Shown in pieces: positions 27,653 through 37,548 of a stretch of DNA of 64,000 nucleotides. The position numbers and the translations under genes were made by a program. The notes under the pieces are model-generated. The model did not search any database, was not told the origin of the DNA, and was given only the letters and a program-made list of their open reading frames with translations. Each line of letters starts with the position of its first letter. Position 1 is the first letter of the stretch. The DNA lies in the NCBI RefSeq assembly GCF_000753865.1, contig NZ_JQFW01000031.1:62001-126000 (forward strand), in the 5' to 3' direction. This DNA is from Alteromonas sp. LOR (GTDB taxonomy: Bacteria; Pseudomonadota; Gammaproteobacteria; Enterobacterales; Alteromonadaceae).

Positions 27653-27681
27653 AAAAAAAGAAGCTAACTTTCTAGCTTTTT
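27653..27681. terminator. Weak bidirectional terminator between ilvY and comM
   Basis: AAGCTA (27661-27666) pairs with TAGCTT (27673-27678), flanked by seven A on the left and five T on the right. The stem is only 6 bp, but the tracts suit both converging genes. Confidence 0.55.
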
Positions 27682-29194
27682 AACAGCTACTTAGTTGTTT
27701 AATTAAGTTATCGAGGGCGCGATACCCTAAAGCTTCACTAATATGCGCCCGGCTTACGGCCTCTTCGCGGTGCAAATCAGCAATGGTTCTCGCTACTTTT
27801 AACGTGCGATGAAACACCCGCATCGATAAGTTGAGTTGTTTTGCTGCCGCCTTTAAAAAGCGGAGATCGCCCTCGCTTACCTTACATATAGCCGCTAACT
27901 CACCTGCGCTTAAGGCTGCGTTTGGCTTTCCCTGCCTAATTAGCTGAATATGGCGCGTGTCGGCGACTTCTTGTCTAATCCTGTGCATTGAATCGTCAGC
28001 GCTGGGCTTTGCGATAGGTAAGTCATAATCAGGAAGCCGGGGAACTTCAACTTGAATATCTATTCTATCGAGTAACGGGCCAGACAACCTGTTTAAGTAA
28101 TTAAGCTGCTGCTGAGGAGAAAGGCGGTTGTCGTCGATATCCCCCGTTGGGCTGGGATTCATTGCGGCAATCAGCTGAAAGTTTGCTGGGTACGTAGCAC
28201 TGCCAGACGCCCTAGAAATATGCACGTCGCCTGTTTCCAATGGTTCTCGCAATACGTCTAATGCTTTTCTGCCAAATTCAGGTAATTCATCCAAAAACAA
28301 TATGCCGTTATGGGCTAGGGATATTTCCCCGGGTACCGGGTTTGAACCGCCCCCAGTAAGGGCAATGGCAGAGCTTGTGTGATGGGGTGAGCGTAAATGG
28401 CGATGCATAAATTTTTCAGCATTAAGCGTTTCGCCTTTTACCGAATAGACAGAGGCAACCTCTAAGGCCTCTTCTTCAGTGAGCGGAGGCAGCAGGGCAA
28501 GCATACGACTGGCCAGCAAGCTTTTTCCTGTACCCGGAGGCCCAACCATCAGTAAATTATGTGCGCCACTTGCCGCAATAATCAGTGCGCGTTTTGCCTG
28601 TTCTTGCCCAATGATATCGTCCCACCCTACGTCACTGTTACACGCAGAAGTAGGCGTGAATGGTTGGCCAGAGGAGAGCTTTTTATGGCCACTTAGGTGC
28701 TCAAAAACAGAGAGTAAGTCAAAAGCCGGCAGTCGAGCAGCGTGGGAGACCAGCGCCGCTTCAATATCATTATCGCCCGGGTAAATAAGCGGTATATCTT
28801 CGTTTGCGGCGGCTATAACCACGGGTATCAGGCCGCCAACAGGCTTTATGTCGCCATTAAGCGCAAGTTCGCCTACAAAGGCAATATTAAGTAAGCTCGT
28901 GTCAGGTAAGTAACCGGCTGCAACCAATATACCCATTGCAATGGGCAGGTCGAACCGCCCTCCAAACTTGGGAATGTCTGCGGGGGCTAAATTAACGGTG
29001 ATCCGTTTAGCAGGAAAATCGAAGCCACTATTGATGAGCGCGCTTCTTACTCGCTCCCGTGCCTCTTTTACGCTTGTTTCTGCCATGCCTACCAGCTGAA
29101 AGGCAGGAAGGCCGTTTGCCAAGTGAACTTCAACGGAGATTTCAGGTGCAGAAAGCCCCTGTCCTGCGAAGGTTTTAACAACGGCCATACTCAT
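27680..29194 (-). CDS. comM: YifB/ComM family Mg-chelatase-like AAA+ ATPase
   Basis: A 504-residue protein. The N-terminal ChlI-like domain (VEVHLANGLPAFQLVGMAETSVKEA) is followed by the AAA+ core with Walker A MVGPPGTGKSLLASRM and Walker B GILFLDELPEF, and a C-terminal Mg-chelatase helical domain (YNRLSGPLLDRIDIQVEV, then LSMRVFHRTLKVARTIADL). ComM is a hexameric helicase that promotes branch migration during natural transformation in Vibrio; the role here is inferred from family. ATG 29194 follows GGGG; a longer in-frame start is not supported. Confidence 0.9.
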   Translation of the reverse strand: MSMAVVKTFAGQGLSAPEISVEVHLANGLPAFQLVGMAETSVKEARERVRSALINSGFDFPAKRITVNLAPADIPKFGGRFDLPIAMGILVAAGYLPDTSLLNIAFVGELALNGDIKPVGGLIPVVIAAANEDIPLIYPGDNDIEAALVSHAARLPAFDLLSVFEHLSGHKKLSSGQPFTPTSACNSDVGWDDIIGQEQAKRALIIAASGAHNLLMVGPPGTGKSLLASRMLALLPPLTEEEALEVASVYSVKGETLNAEKFMHRHLRSPHHTSSAIALTGGGSNPVPGEISLAHNGILFLDELPEFGRKALDVLREPLETGDVHISRASGSATYPANFQLIAAMNPSPTGDIDDNRLSPQQQLNYLNRLSGPLLDRIDIQVEVPRLPDYDLPIAKPSADDSMHRIRQEVADTRHIQLIRQGKPNAALSAGELAAICKVSEGDLRFLKAAAKQLNLSMRVFHRTLKVARTIADLHREEAVSRAHISEALGYRALDNLIKQLSSC

Positions 29195-29287
29195 ATATTT
29201 ACCCCAGCACTGTCTTACTGTCTCTTGCTGGGTAAACAATGTAAATGAGGGAGCAGCCTTACGTAACTGTACAAGGGGCGTGTTGAT

Positions 29288-29905
29288 CTAGCTCTGTTCG
29301 CTGTAAAATACCGGCAACTGCCAATGCCACCGCAAGCTGCCTAGGCGCAATAGTACTGTGGTTATCAGTGCAGCAATACCGCACCACTGTGTTGCAAGGT
29401 CGAAATACAGACCAACCCCATAGGCAAAACCACCGGCAATACATGTCATCGCGTACAGTTCACCGTTTAACACTAGCGGTACTTCTCGGCAGATAACATC
29501 TCGCAGTAGGCCACCAAAAACACCGGTTATCGTTCCCATGGCAACGGCAACCGCAATGCCAGTATCATTTGCTAAGGCTTTCTCAATACCTACTACGTTA
29601 AATAGCGCCAAACCGAAGGCATCGGCAATTAATAGGTAATGAAAAGGAAATCGGGGGCTTATGCGCAGCCACAAAATGGGAATAAAAGCGGCAACAAGGG
29701 TGGTATATAGGTAATCTGTATCAGCAATCCAAAACACGGGCACGTCTAGCATCACATCGCGCAGTGTGCCGCCACCAATGGCTGTTGCGCTAGCCAACAC
29801 GATGACGCCAAATCCATCCATGCGCTTTTGATAGGCCATTAAGGTACCAGAAATCGCACATACCGCTACACCAGCAAGGTTTAGCCAATGAAACCAATCA
29901 AACAT
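29288..29905 (-). CDS. TRIC-family trimeric intracellular cation channel homologue (YadS/YicG type)
   Basis: A 205-residue membrane protein with seven helices arranged as two repeats, each carrying the glycine-rich signature: ASATAIGGGTLRDVMLD in the first and TGVFGGLLRDVICREVPL in the second. Bacterial members of this former UPF0126 family form cation channels related to eukaryotic TRIC; the physiological ion is unclear. ATG 29905 has GGCGGG upstream. It ends 93 bp before comM on the same strand. Confidence 0.85.
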   Translation of the reverse strand: MFDWFHWLNLAGVAVCAISGTLMAYQKRMDGFGVIVLASATAIGGGTLRDVMLDVPVFWIADTDYLYTTLVAAFIPILWLRISPRFPFHYLLIADAFGLALFNVVGIEKALANDTGIAVAVAMGTITGVFGGLLRDVICREVPLVLNGELYAMTCIAGGFAYGVGLYFDLATQWCGIAALITTVLLRLGSLRWHWQLPVFYSEQS

Positions 29906-30352
29906 CTATACCCGCCCTGTATCTGAAAGTTACTATTTGTGAAAATGACTATTAATAGCTGTTTAAACCGCAAAATACTTGATTCAATATTGGGTTTTAT
30001 GATATTTCTTTGCGCACACTGTACGTACATAAATTCAGCGAGACAAAATCTCGATCTGCAGCGGCCACTGCGAGTGAATGTATAAAGCACGTTACAGTGT
30101 AGGACAAGGGTCGCCATAACCCTAACCGAACAACTTTTCATTTTGTGCGCGTGTCATGCAGACGCATTTACTTAGAAAGAGCACCTGCAGCTAGACACAC
30201 AGCATGTCAATTATACCATTAAAAACAACACCACAATGGTAAGTTTTGAACAGCCTTTTCTGTCGCAACGGCGAAGAGTATTGCGCTACATTCATGCTGA
30301 TTCAGCACATGATGTTTTAGCGCCACTGGATTCTTTCGCTAACTAATTTCTG

Positions 30353-30441
30353 ATGTTGCTGGTATTTACGCATGGGTTGACTATGGTCGACTAGGTGTCC
30401 CTCAAAATGGGTGCCTTAGCCTAGATGCGAGACCAGCAACA
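30353..30441 (+). ncRNA. Structured RNA element in the ilvDA leader
   Basis: A closed, branched fold is visible. The closing stem is perfect over 10 bp (TGTTGCTGGT at 30354-30363 with ACCAGCAACA at 30432-30441). Inside lies CGCAT/ATGCG (30369-30373 with 30425-30429). Two hairpins follow: GTTGAC-TATG-GTCGAC (30376-30391), and TAGG...CCTA enclosing CCC/GGG. The same RNA contains a 13-codon ATG frame (30353-30394; MLLVFTHGLTMVD) in which five of 13 residues are Leu or Val, but no Shine-Dalgarno precedes it. It could be a leader-peptide attenuator or a riboswitch-like aptamer; I match no known class. Confidence 0.5.
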
Positions 30442-30455
30442 GCAATAAAACACAT

Positions 30456-30485
30456 TTAGCAGGTAACGGTATCTGCTAACTTTTA
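30456..30485 (+). terminator. Terminator/attenuator hairpin before ilvD
   Basis: A perfect 7-bp stem TTAGCAG/CTGCTAA (30456-30462 with 30473-30479) is followed by CTTTTATTTATT. It lies 35 bp before the ilvD start and directly follows the structured leader, as a conditional terminator would. Confidence 0.6.
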
Positions 30486-30519
30486 TTTATTCGTTTGACT
30501 ATATCAACGGGAGGGATTT

Positions 30520-32370
30520 ATGCCCAAGTTACGTTCTGCAACCACCACGCAAGGCAGAAATATGGCTGGAGCTCGCGCGCTCTGGCGTGCCACAGGTATG
30601 AAAGACTCTGACTTTGGAAAGCCTATTGTTGCTATCGCCAACTCATTTACCCAATTTGTTCCAGGGCATGTACACCTTAAAGATATGGGGCAGTTGGTTG
30701 CTCGCAGTGTTGAGGCCGCAGGTGGTGTAGCCAAAGAATTTAACACCATCGCAGTAGATGACGGTATTGCCATGGGCCACAGCGGTATGCTTTACAGCCT
30801 TCCATCGCGAGAAATTATCGCCGACGGTGTGGAATACATGGTTAACGCACACTGTGCAGACGCTATTGTTTGTATCTCAAACTGCGACAAAATTACGCCG
30901 GGAATGCTAATGGCGTCAATGCGCCTAAATGTACCTGTTGTGTTTGTATCGGGCGGGCCTATGGAAGCCGGCAAAACCAAACTGTCTGATCAACTTATTA
31001 AACTTGATTTGGTCGATGCCATGGTGGCCGCCGCTGACGACAAAATAAGCGATGCGGACTCAGATGAAATAGAGCGTTCAGCATGCCCTACCTGTGGTTC
31101 TTGCTCGGGTATGTTTACGGCAAACTCAATGAACTGCCTAACGGAAGCGCTAGGACTGTCGTTGCCGGGTAATGGCTCTATGCTGGCAACCCATGCCGAT
31201 CGTGAAGGGTTGTTTAAAAAAGCGGGTGAGCAAATAGTCGAGTTGTGTAAGCGTTACTACGGCGATAACGATGAGAGCGTATTGCCGCGTAATATTGCTA
31301 ATTTCAGCGCCTTCGAAAATGCCATGAGTCTCGATATCGCCATGGGCGGTTCGACGAACACAATATTGCACCTTCTTGCGGCTGCAATGGAAGGCGAAGT
31401 GCCATTTACGATGGATGATATAGACAGGCTGTCTCGCAAAGTACCTCATTTATGCAAGGTAGCGCCTGCTACCCCGCAATATCATATGGAAGACGTGCAC
31501 CGCGCTGGTGGTGTTATCGGCATTCTCAACGAATTAAATAAAGCCGGCTTACTGAACAAAGATACTAACCACGTTCTGGGTAAGCCGCTTACCGATGTTA
31601 TTAGCGACTGGGATATTACTAACCCTGAGAATAAAAAAGCCATCGAGTTTTTCCGTGCCGGGCCGGCAGGTATTCGTACCACTAAAGCATTCAGTCAAAG
31701 CTGCCGCTGGGACGAAGCTGATGCAGACAGGGAAAATGGCTGCATTCGTTCAATTGAAAATGCGTTTAGCCAAGAGGGTGGCCTTGCGGTGCTTTACGGT
31801 AATGTGGCTGAAAACGGCTGTATTGTAAAAACCGCTGGCGTGGATGAATCTATACTGACGTTTGACGGCACTGCACGTATTTACGAAAGCCAAGATGACG
31901 CGGTTGCGGGCATTTTAGGCGATGAAGTCAAAGCGGGCGACGTGGTATTCATACGTTACGAAGGCCCTCGTGGCGGACCGGGTATGCAAGAAATGTTGTA
32001 TCCAACGTCTTACCTCAAATCTAAAGGGCTTGGCAAGCAGTGCGCATTGGTTACCGACGGTCGATTCAGTGGCGGTACTAGCGGCTTGTCTATCGGTCAC
32101 TGTTCGCCTGAAGCCGCTAGCGGTGGTGGTATTGCTTTGGTTGAGCATGGCGACAAAATCAAAATTGATATTCCTAATCGCACCATCAATATTGAGATAA
32201 GCGATGAAGCCTTAGCTGAGCGTCGCGCGAAAATGGAAGCAAGCGATAAACCGTGGCGTCCAAAAGATCGCGTTCGCGAAGTATCCACATCGCTTAAAAC
32301 ATTTGCGGCCCTTGCCACAAGCGCAGACAAAGGTGCTGTTCGAGACGTGACGAAATTGGAAGGGTTATGA
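30520..32370 (+). CDS. ilvD: Dihydroxy-acid dehydratase
   Basis: A 616-residue iron-sulfur dehydratase that makes the 2-oxo acids of valine and isoleucine. The cluster cysteines are in [12 protein letters not shown] and [18 protein letters not shown]; the C-terminal barrel has [23 protein letters not shown]. Length and sequence match the E. coli enzyme. ATG 30520 has a strong GGGAGGG ribosome site. It overlaps ilvA in an ATGA, so the two are translationally coupled. Control is probably through the structured leader and hairpin upstream. Confidence 0.97.
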   Translation: MPKLRSATTTQGRNMAGARALWRATGMKDSDFGKPIVAIANSFTQFVPGHVHLKDMGQLVARSVEAAGGVAKEFNTIAVDDGIAMGHSGMLYSLPSREIIADGVEYMVNAHCADAIVCISNCDKITPGMLMASMRLNVPVVFVSGGPMEAGKTKLSDQLIKLDLVDAMVAAADDKISDADSDEIERSACPTCGSCSGMFTANSMNCLTEALGLSLPGNGSMLATHADREGLFKKAGEQIVELCKRYYGDNDESVLPRNIANFSAFENAMSLDIAMGGSTNTILHLLAAAMEGEVPFTMDDIDRLSRKVPHLCKVAPATPQYHMEDVHRAGGVIGILNELNKAGLLNKDTNHVLGKPLTDVISDWDITNPENKKAIEFFRAGPAGIRTTKAFSQSCRWDEADADRENGCIRSIENAFSQEGGLAVLYGNVAENGCIVKTAGVDESILTFDGTARIYESQDDAVAGILGDEVKAGDVVFIRYEGPRGGPGMQEMLYPTSYLKSKGLGKQCALVTDGRFSGGTSGLSIGHCSPEAASGGGIALVEHGDKIKIDIPNRTINIEISDEALAERRAKMEASDKPWRPKDRVREVSTSLKTFAALATSADKGAVRDVTKLEGL

Positions 32371-33908
32371 GTGTAAGCGACCACGAGTATCTAAAGAAAA
32401 TTCTGTTGGCGCCGGTGTATGATGTTGCCGTTGCCAGCGAGTTATCTTATATGTCTTTGCTATCGGCTGAGTTGGGCAACAACATCTTTTTAAAGCGCGA
32501 AGATCAGCAGCCAGTAAAAAGCTTCAAGCTTCGCGGTGCGTACAACCGAATTCACTCCCTTTCTCAAGCGCAGCTTGAGGCGGGCGTAATTGGCGCATCG
32601 GCGGGTAATCATGCGCAAGGCCTTGCATATAGCGCTAAAATGAAAGGTATCAAGGCCACTATCGTCATGCCTGAAACCACGCCTGACATTAAAATAGACG
32701 CTGTGCGTCGCTTTGGTAGTGAGAATGTAGAGGTTGTGCTGCACGGCACGAGTTTTGACCAAGCCAGTGGTCATGCAAAATCCCTATGTCAGGAGTTTGG
32801 CTATACATTTGTTCCTCCTTTTGACGATCCTGATGTAATTGCAGGTCAAGGCACGGTAGCTCGTGAATTACTAGAGCAAAACCCGAACCTCGATATCTTA
32901 TTTGTAGCCGTTGGTGGCGGAGGGTTGGCCGCGGGTATTTCTGTGTATCTGAAGCAGCTTAAACCCAGCATTAAAATTGTTGCCGTAGAATCGGAAGAGT
33001 CAGCCTGCTTTATTAAAGCTAAAGCGGCGGGTGAGCCAACTGAACTGGATAGCGTAGGCATTTTTGCTGATGGTGTGGCGGTAAAAGTCATGGGTCAGGA
33101 GACCTTCAGACTGTGTAATCGCCTAATCGATGAAACTATTACGGTATCAAACGACGAAATATGCGGCGCTATTAAGGATATTTTTGACGATACCCGCGTT
33201 ATTGCTGAACCAGCTGGAGCGTTATCGGTTGCTGCTATTCGAAAATATGCCAAAGAGCACAAGCTACAAGGAAAATCCTTAGGCGGCATTTTGTGTGGCG
33301 CTAACATCAATTTCCACACGTTGCGCTATGTGTCTGAACGCTGTGAATTAGGCGAGCAGAAAGAAGCCGTGTTTGCGGTAAAAATTCCAGAGACAAAAGG
33401 TGCGTTTAAGCAGTTCTGTGAGTGCGTTGGCGCTAAAGCGATAACCGAATTCAACTATCGCTATGCCAGTGAAAATGAAGCGCATATTTTTGTAGGCGTA
33501 AAGCTCAAGGGAGGACAGCAAGAATTTGCTGCGCTTCAATCGGACTTAGAAAATAGAGGTTACGATTGCTTTAACCTAACGGATAACGAGTTAGCGAAGC
33601 TGCATGTTCGTCATATGGTAGGGGGAAGACCGCCTAGCATACTTAACGAACAGGTATTTAGTTTTGAATTTCCAGAACGTCCCGGGGCCTTGTTAAACTT
33701 CCTAAACACACTAGGTGAGCAGTGGAACATTACCTTGTTCCACTACCGTAACCACGGGGCTGCTGAAGGGCTTGTGTTAGTTGGCTTTGACATATTGCCA
33801 GAAAGCCGTGAAGCCTTTAATCAACACGTGGTAGAGCTTGGTTATAAATTTGAAGAGGTCACGGACAACCCTGCATACCGGTTCTTTTTATCTCAACCTG
33901 CTCGCTAA
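32367..33908 (+). CDS. ilvA: Biosynthetic threonine ammonia-lyase (dehydratase)
   Basis: A 513-residue PLP enzyme that deaminates threonine to 2-oxobutanoate, the entry step to isoleucine. The PLP lysine lies in [13 protein letters not shown]; the phosphate-binding loop is [10 protein letters not shown]. The C-terminal third holds two ACT-like regulatory domains ([19 protein letters not shown] and [20 protein letters not shown]), so this is the isoleucine-inhibited biosynthetic form, not the catabolic TdcB. It starts in the ATGA overlap with ilvD and ends before a long hairpin. Confidence 0.95.
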   Translation: MSVSDHEYLKKILLAPVYDVAVASELSYMSLLSAELGNNIFLKREDQQPVKSFKLRGAYNRIHSLSQAQLEAGVIGASAGNHAQGLAYSAKMKGIKATIVMPETTPDIKIDAVRRFGSENVEVVLHGTSFDQASGHAKSLCQEFGYTFVPPFDDPDVIAGQGTVARELLEQNPNLDILFVAVGGGGLAAGISVYLKQLKPSIKIVAVESEESACFIKAKAAGEPTELDSVGIFADGVAVKVMGQETFRLCNRLIDETITVSNDEICGAIKDIFDDTRVIAEPAGALSVAAIRKYAKEHKLQGKSLGGILCGANINFHTLRYVSERCELGEQKEAVFAVKIPETKGAFKQFCECVGAKAITEFNYRYASENEAHIFVGVKLKGGQQEFAALQSDLENRGYDCFNLTDNELAKLHVRHMVGGRPPSILNEQVFSFEFPERPGALLNFLNTLGEQWNITLFHYRNHGAAEGLVLVGFDILPESREAFNQHVVELGYKFEEVTDNPAYRFFLSQPAR

Positions 33909-33950
33909 CGATTTGCACGCTAGCAATTATTAGCGATACCAGCCAGTTTT

Positions 33951-34020
33951 TCCTTATACTGCTTCTACGTAAGCTTTAGCTTACCTTGGAGCAGTATAAG
34001 GGCCCTCTTTTGTTTTTTAT
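33951..34020 (+). terminator. Long nested hairpin ending the ilvDA transcript
   Basis: An outer 12-bp perfect stem (CCTTATACTGCT at 33952-33963 with 33990-34001) encloses an inner perfect stem GTAAGC-TTTA-GCTTAC (33969-33984) across a symmetric 5/5 internal loop. A T-rich stretch follows at 34006-34018. It suits the plus strand; the minus side has no T-tract for plsB. Confidence 0.7.
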
Positions 34021-34062
34021 AAAACAGATTGCTGCAAGAATGTGTAGCAAAATCAACTCGCC

Positions 34063-36531
34063 CTAGTCTTTGTCTGAGTTAAGCGCAACATTTTCAAGGT
34101 GCTGCATCATCTCAGGCCAAATGAGCGCCATTACGTCTTCACGAAGGGCTTCGCATTCTTCAGAGTACTTCAAGCTGCCGTCTTTTTCTGAGTCTAACCA
34201 GTGGTTTTCTTTTAAGGCACTAATAAAGCTTGATAATACGTTCTTATCATAAAACTCTGGCGAGCTTAGGCCATAAAGAACAGAAAGACGTTCTGCTACT
34301 TTTTTACTTTCTCTCTCGAGTGCGCCTCTGCTGATAGACTTTTCTTTATCCAAAATGGTCAGCACAACAGCGTAGCGCTGCAGGGTTTCTTGCATACACC
34401 GGCTTAACAGCCATGCAGAATGGAATTGCTTACAGTGTGCGTCAGGAGGAAGTAATTCGTTATCAACCTCGCGCAACAGCCCGCTGCCAATCAATGTTGT
34501 GATAAGCGCGTCGGTATGAGCGAGGGCTTCATCTTGAGAAAGGTGAAGGAAAAGCTCTTTTTGCAGCAGTGGATAAAGTGACGCAATAAGCTCAAACACC
34601 TTATTCTTGCTGATCCCTTTTTTAGCAAAAACCGATGCCATTATTAGCCCAGGAATGGCAAACAAGTGCAAAATGTTATTGCGGTAGTAAGTTAAGTAAA
34701 CAGCCGATTTAGGTTGCGGGCTTATTAGTCTGCCGTAATCGTCATCTTGTATGTCAAACCGGCCAAGTTTCAGCGTGTCTTTCAGCAGTTCGTCGGCAGA
34801 CGCCTCGGGAATTGTTGCATCATTACTAAACGGGGCCTGTTTGAACAAGTCGATAAAGTCGCCCATCGCCTGCTTAAGTTCTGCTTCGCTCATGGTTTGC
34901 GTTTTTGAAGACAACAGGCACAGCGAGATAAGCGCCATACCGTTAAGCGCCGCTGCTCTATTAATGCGGGTCATCACATCGTTAGCCAGTTCGTTAACTG
35001 CCGGCGTTAACCATGCTGGCTTTTTCTCTGGCTCGGCGTCACGGCACTCTCGCCAATTTGGAACGTGAGACTCTAAAAACTGATTAAGTTGAATTGGCTC
35101 GCCAAAATTTACGTAGCCATGGCCATAATTTTTAAGCTTTTTGATGGCGGTAAAAACTTGAAGGTTCGATTCCTTTTTCTTTTTAGAGCCTTTGAGCTCA
35201 TTCAAATAGCTTTTCACTTCCATCACGTTTTCGTAGCCAATGTAAACGGGTACAAGGCTAACCGGGCGGTTTACACCTTTCAGCATCGCCTGAATGGTCA
35301 TTGCCAGCATGCCCGTTTTAGGTGGAATAAGCCTTCCCGTGCGGCTTCGGCCACCCTCAGGATAGTATTTCACCGAATAACCTTTATTAAACAATAGCTC
35401 TAAGTATTCTCTGAATACGGCAGTGTAAAGTTTATTTCCAGCAAAACTACGTCTTAAGAAAAACGCACCGCAGCGGCGAAATATTTTACCTACTGGCCAG
35501 AAGTTTAAGTTAATGCCGGCGGCGATATGCGGTGTCACCATGCCTTCGTGATAAATGACATAGGTAAGCAAAAGGTAGTCCATATGGCTTCGATGGCAGG
35601 GCACATAGATAATTTCGTGTCCATTAGCCGCAAGCTCGCGGATGCGCTCTGCGTGACCCACGCTGATGCCGTTATAAATCTTGTTCCAAATTCGGGTAAG
35701 GATTCTGTCACCAAAGCGAATTAAGCCTTCACGATAATCCGCAGCCACTTCGGTGATGTAAGACTGCGCCCGCTCTTTGGCTTTCTCGTGTGAGACCTTC
35801 TTCGCTCGAGACTCTTCAGCCATTGCACGACGCACGGCATCAGAGCCCAATACGCTATTGTTGAGCTCTTGTCGTTCTAGCAATGTGGGACCAGTCATAC
35901 TTTGGCGTTTGCGGTGAAAGTGAGTGCTCGCTACTCTTACAAGTTTTTGCGCAATGCTTTGGTCACTACCGTGCTGATTGGCCATTGTGCGAGCCGAGAC
36001 GGCTTTTGAATAATTGACAAAGTTATCGCGCCCTAAAAACAAGACAATGAATAACTTTTGGAGCCAGCTTGGTGCCGCTTTGTAAGTGATTAAGTCTCCT
36101 AAGCCTGGCTTGCCTTTACCCGGTGTTCTTCCCCAGGTGATAAATACGGGCACTACCTGAAGGTCTAGATTTTCGTGGTCGCGATGTAAATGAAATAAAT
36201 CAGTAAAGACATCTTCAATGCCAGTACTGTCGCCACCTGAGCGAAAAAGCGGCTGAGTTTTTCTCAAGAATAAGGTGGAAGGGTATTCTCTGCCCGCAAG
36301 AGTCAGCGTGTCTGTAGGGCTAGGCAGCCCTAATGCTTGCGTTGACATTCTCAGCGCTAATTGGTCGGTGACCGAGTTAGTCGGTAATAAATAAACAATG
36401 GGCTTTTCTTTATCGATCCCTAGCTCGGAGTCGACGTTCACTGGAATACTGTGTGCTTTAACAAGCAACTTAACAGGATAATGAAATACCGATAAAAAGG
36501 CTTTTCGCATCCACGACATGAATTCTGTCAT
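34063..36531 (-). CDS. plsB: Glycerol-3-phosphate 1-O-acyltransferase
   Basis: An 822-residue inner-membrane enzyme, similar in length to E. coli PlsB (807). It acylates glycerol-3-phosphate at position 1, the first step of phospholipid synthesis. The acyltransferase blocks are clear: IIYVPCHRSHMDYLLL (HX4D), GAFFLRRSF, KYYPEGGRSRTGRL and VSLVPVYIGYE. The start is either ATG 36531 or the ATGs four and seven codons later (MSWMRKAF); the AGG upstream sits too close to the first. It converges on ilvDA. Confidence 0.95.
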   Translation of the reverse strand: MTEFMSWMRKAFLSVFHYPVKLLVKAHSIPVNVDSELGIDKEKPIVYLLPTNSVTDQLALRMSTQALGLPSPTDTLTLAGREYPSTLFLRKTQPLFRSGGDSTGIEDVFTDLFHLHRDHENLDLQVVPVFITWGRTPGKGKPGLGDLITYKAAPSWLQKLFIVLFLGRDNFVNYSKAVSARTMANQHGSDQSIAQKLVRVASTHFHRKRQSMTGPTLLERQELNNSVLGSDAVRRAMAEESRAKKVSHEKAKERAQSYITEVAADYREGLIRFGDRILTRIWNKIYNGISVGHAERIRELAANGHEIIYVPCHRSHMDYLLLTYVIYHEGMVTPHIAAGINLNFWPVGKIFRRCGAFFLRRSFAGNKLYTAVFREYLELLFNKGYSVKYYPEGGRSRTGRLIPPKTGMLAMTIQAMLKGVNRPVSLVPVYIGYENVMEVKSYLNELKGSKKKKESNLQVFTAIKKLKNYGHGYVNFGEPIQLNQFLESHVPNWRECRDAEPEKKPAWLTPAVNELANDVMTRINRAAALNGMALISLCLLSSKTQTMSEAELKQAMGDFIDLFKQAPFSNDATIPEASADELLKDTLKLGRFDIQDDDYGRLISPQPKSAVYLTYYRNNILHLFAIPGLIMASVFAKKGISKNKVFELIASLYPLLQKELFLHLSQDEALAHTDALITTLIGSGLLREVDNELLPPDAHCKQFHSAWLLSRCMQETLQRYAVVLTILDKEKSISRGALERESKKVAERLSVLYGLSSPEFYDKNVLSSFISALKENHWLDSEKDGSLKYSEECEALREDVMALIWPEMMQHLENVALNSDKD

Positions 36532-36780
36532 CCTATGAAATAAAAACGCAGTTAGTGTATCACAAAACCGGTAATGTCTTCTTTTATGCTGAATTTATGC
36601 AGGCGAATCAGAGCGACACTGCGCATTAACGTAAGTGACTGATTAGTAGCATAAGCGATGGTAGCCAATCCTATATAAAGGCTTAAACTTTCATAATGTG
36701 CGGTATTGCTCACTATCAAAACTATACACTGCACGCAGAAAAAACGTCCTGGTTAATAACGCTAAACGTCGCGTTATGTT

Positions 36781-37266
36781 TTAACGGGTATAACGCATGG
36801 CCACATTGCAGCGCTCGTAGGCACTTCCGTACTTATCCATTGTTTCTTTGCAGTGCTCAAATCCATTTTTTAAATAAAGGTGAATGGCCGCCTCGCAGCG
36901 CTTATTGGTGAGTAAAAATAGGGTGTTGTGAGCGATAGAGGGCGCTAAGGTTAATACATATTGCAATAGCTGCTCGCCTACTTTAAGGCCTCGAACAGTA
37001 GAAACTACTCCCATTTTAGTGAGCTCAAAAACGCCTTCCGATTTTTTTGCTAATGCGCAGGCTCCCACCACACCTAGGGTTGGGTGTTTGGCAAACCAGA
37101 TGTGGCCGCCTTTATTAATAATAAACTCTCTTGGGCGAGAAATAACATCTTCATCAACGGGTTCAAGAACAAACATAGACTCTATCCATTCTCTATTTAT
37201 CGAATCAAAATAAGGCGATAACTCATCGCTAAAAGGTAAAAATTCCAGAGGTAAAGATTGTTCCAT
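36781..37266 (-). CDS. GNAT family N-acetyltransferase
   Basis: A 161-residue GNAT protein. The core acetyl-CoA motif is in FELTKMGVVSTVRGLKVGEQLLQYVL (motif A), followed by LFLLTNKRCEAAIHLYLKNGFEHC (motif B). The target is unknown. ATG 37266 has no recognisable ribosome site. It is divergent from the cyclase gene region, with plsB 249 bp downstream. Confidence 0.8.
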   Translation of the reverse strand: MEQSLPLEFLPFSDELSPYFDSINREWIESMFVLEPVDEDVISRPREFIINKGGHIWFAKHPTLGVVGACALAKKSEGVFELTKMGVVSTVRGLKVGEQLLQYVLTLAPSIAHNTLFLLTNKRCEAAIHLYLKNGFEHCKETMDKYGSAYERCNVAMRYTR

Positions 37267-37376
37267 CGGTAAAAATTAACTTAATTATGAATAACGCTAT
37301 GCTAGATAAAAAACGCCATAATGAATAGCATTGTTAGCATCTTTATCACTAGGGCAATTTTTCATTAGGTCATTTT

Positions 37377-37487
37377 ATGATTAGAGCCTTGTCATCAGGA
37401 AACGGGGACCTTTACAGTGCCGTCAAAGAGATAGGGTTTGAAAAAATAAGACTTTTGGCTAAAAAACTGTTTTGTAATCATTTTTAA
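37377..37487 (+). pseudogene. Possible small gene or HDOD-domain remnant
   Basis: A 36-codon ATG frame with AGG nine bases upstream. The end of its product, YSAVKEIGFEKIRLLAKKLF, looks like the HDOD-domain core (an xAIxxLGxxxLRxLAxxxxLF pattern), but the rest of that domain is absent and the frame closes upstream with TAG. It could be a degraded fragment or a chance frame. Confidence 0.25.
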
Positions 37488-37548
37488 GTTGGCGTTTCAT
37501 GCATAACTTACTATTTTTATATTAGATTTTACCTACGAGCAAAACACC

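Larger units (their letters stand above)
29906..30519. other. Long leader/intergenic region upstream of ilvD
   Basis: No protein gene is visible in 614 bp. A TACCATT/AATGGTA inverted repeat lies near 30214-30241, and a short ATG frame of 12 codons at 30204 holds Ile, Ile and Leu but no convincing ribosome site. The last 170 bp hold the structured element and the terminator-like hairpin listed separately. I could not identify the ilvD promoter with confidence. Confidence 0.5.

Noticed and set aside
29881-30141. 86-codon minus-strand frame overlapping the TRIC gene start
   Set aside because: Unlikely composition, no ribosome site, and it overlaps the supported ATG of the channel gene.
36552-36734. 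60-codon minus-strand frame upstream of plsB
   Set aside because: No ribosome site or recognisable sequence; treated as the plsB promoter region.
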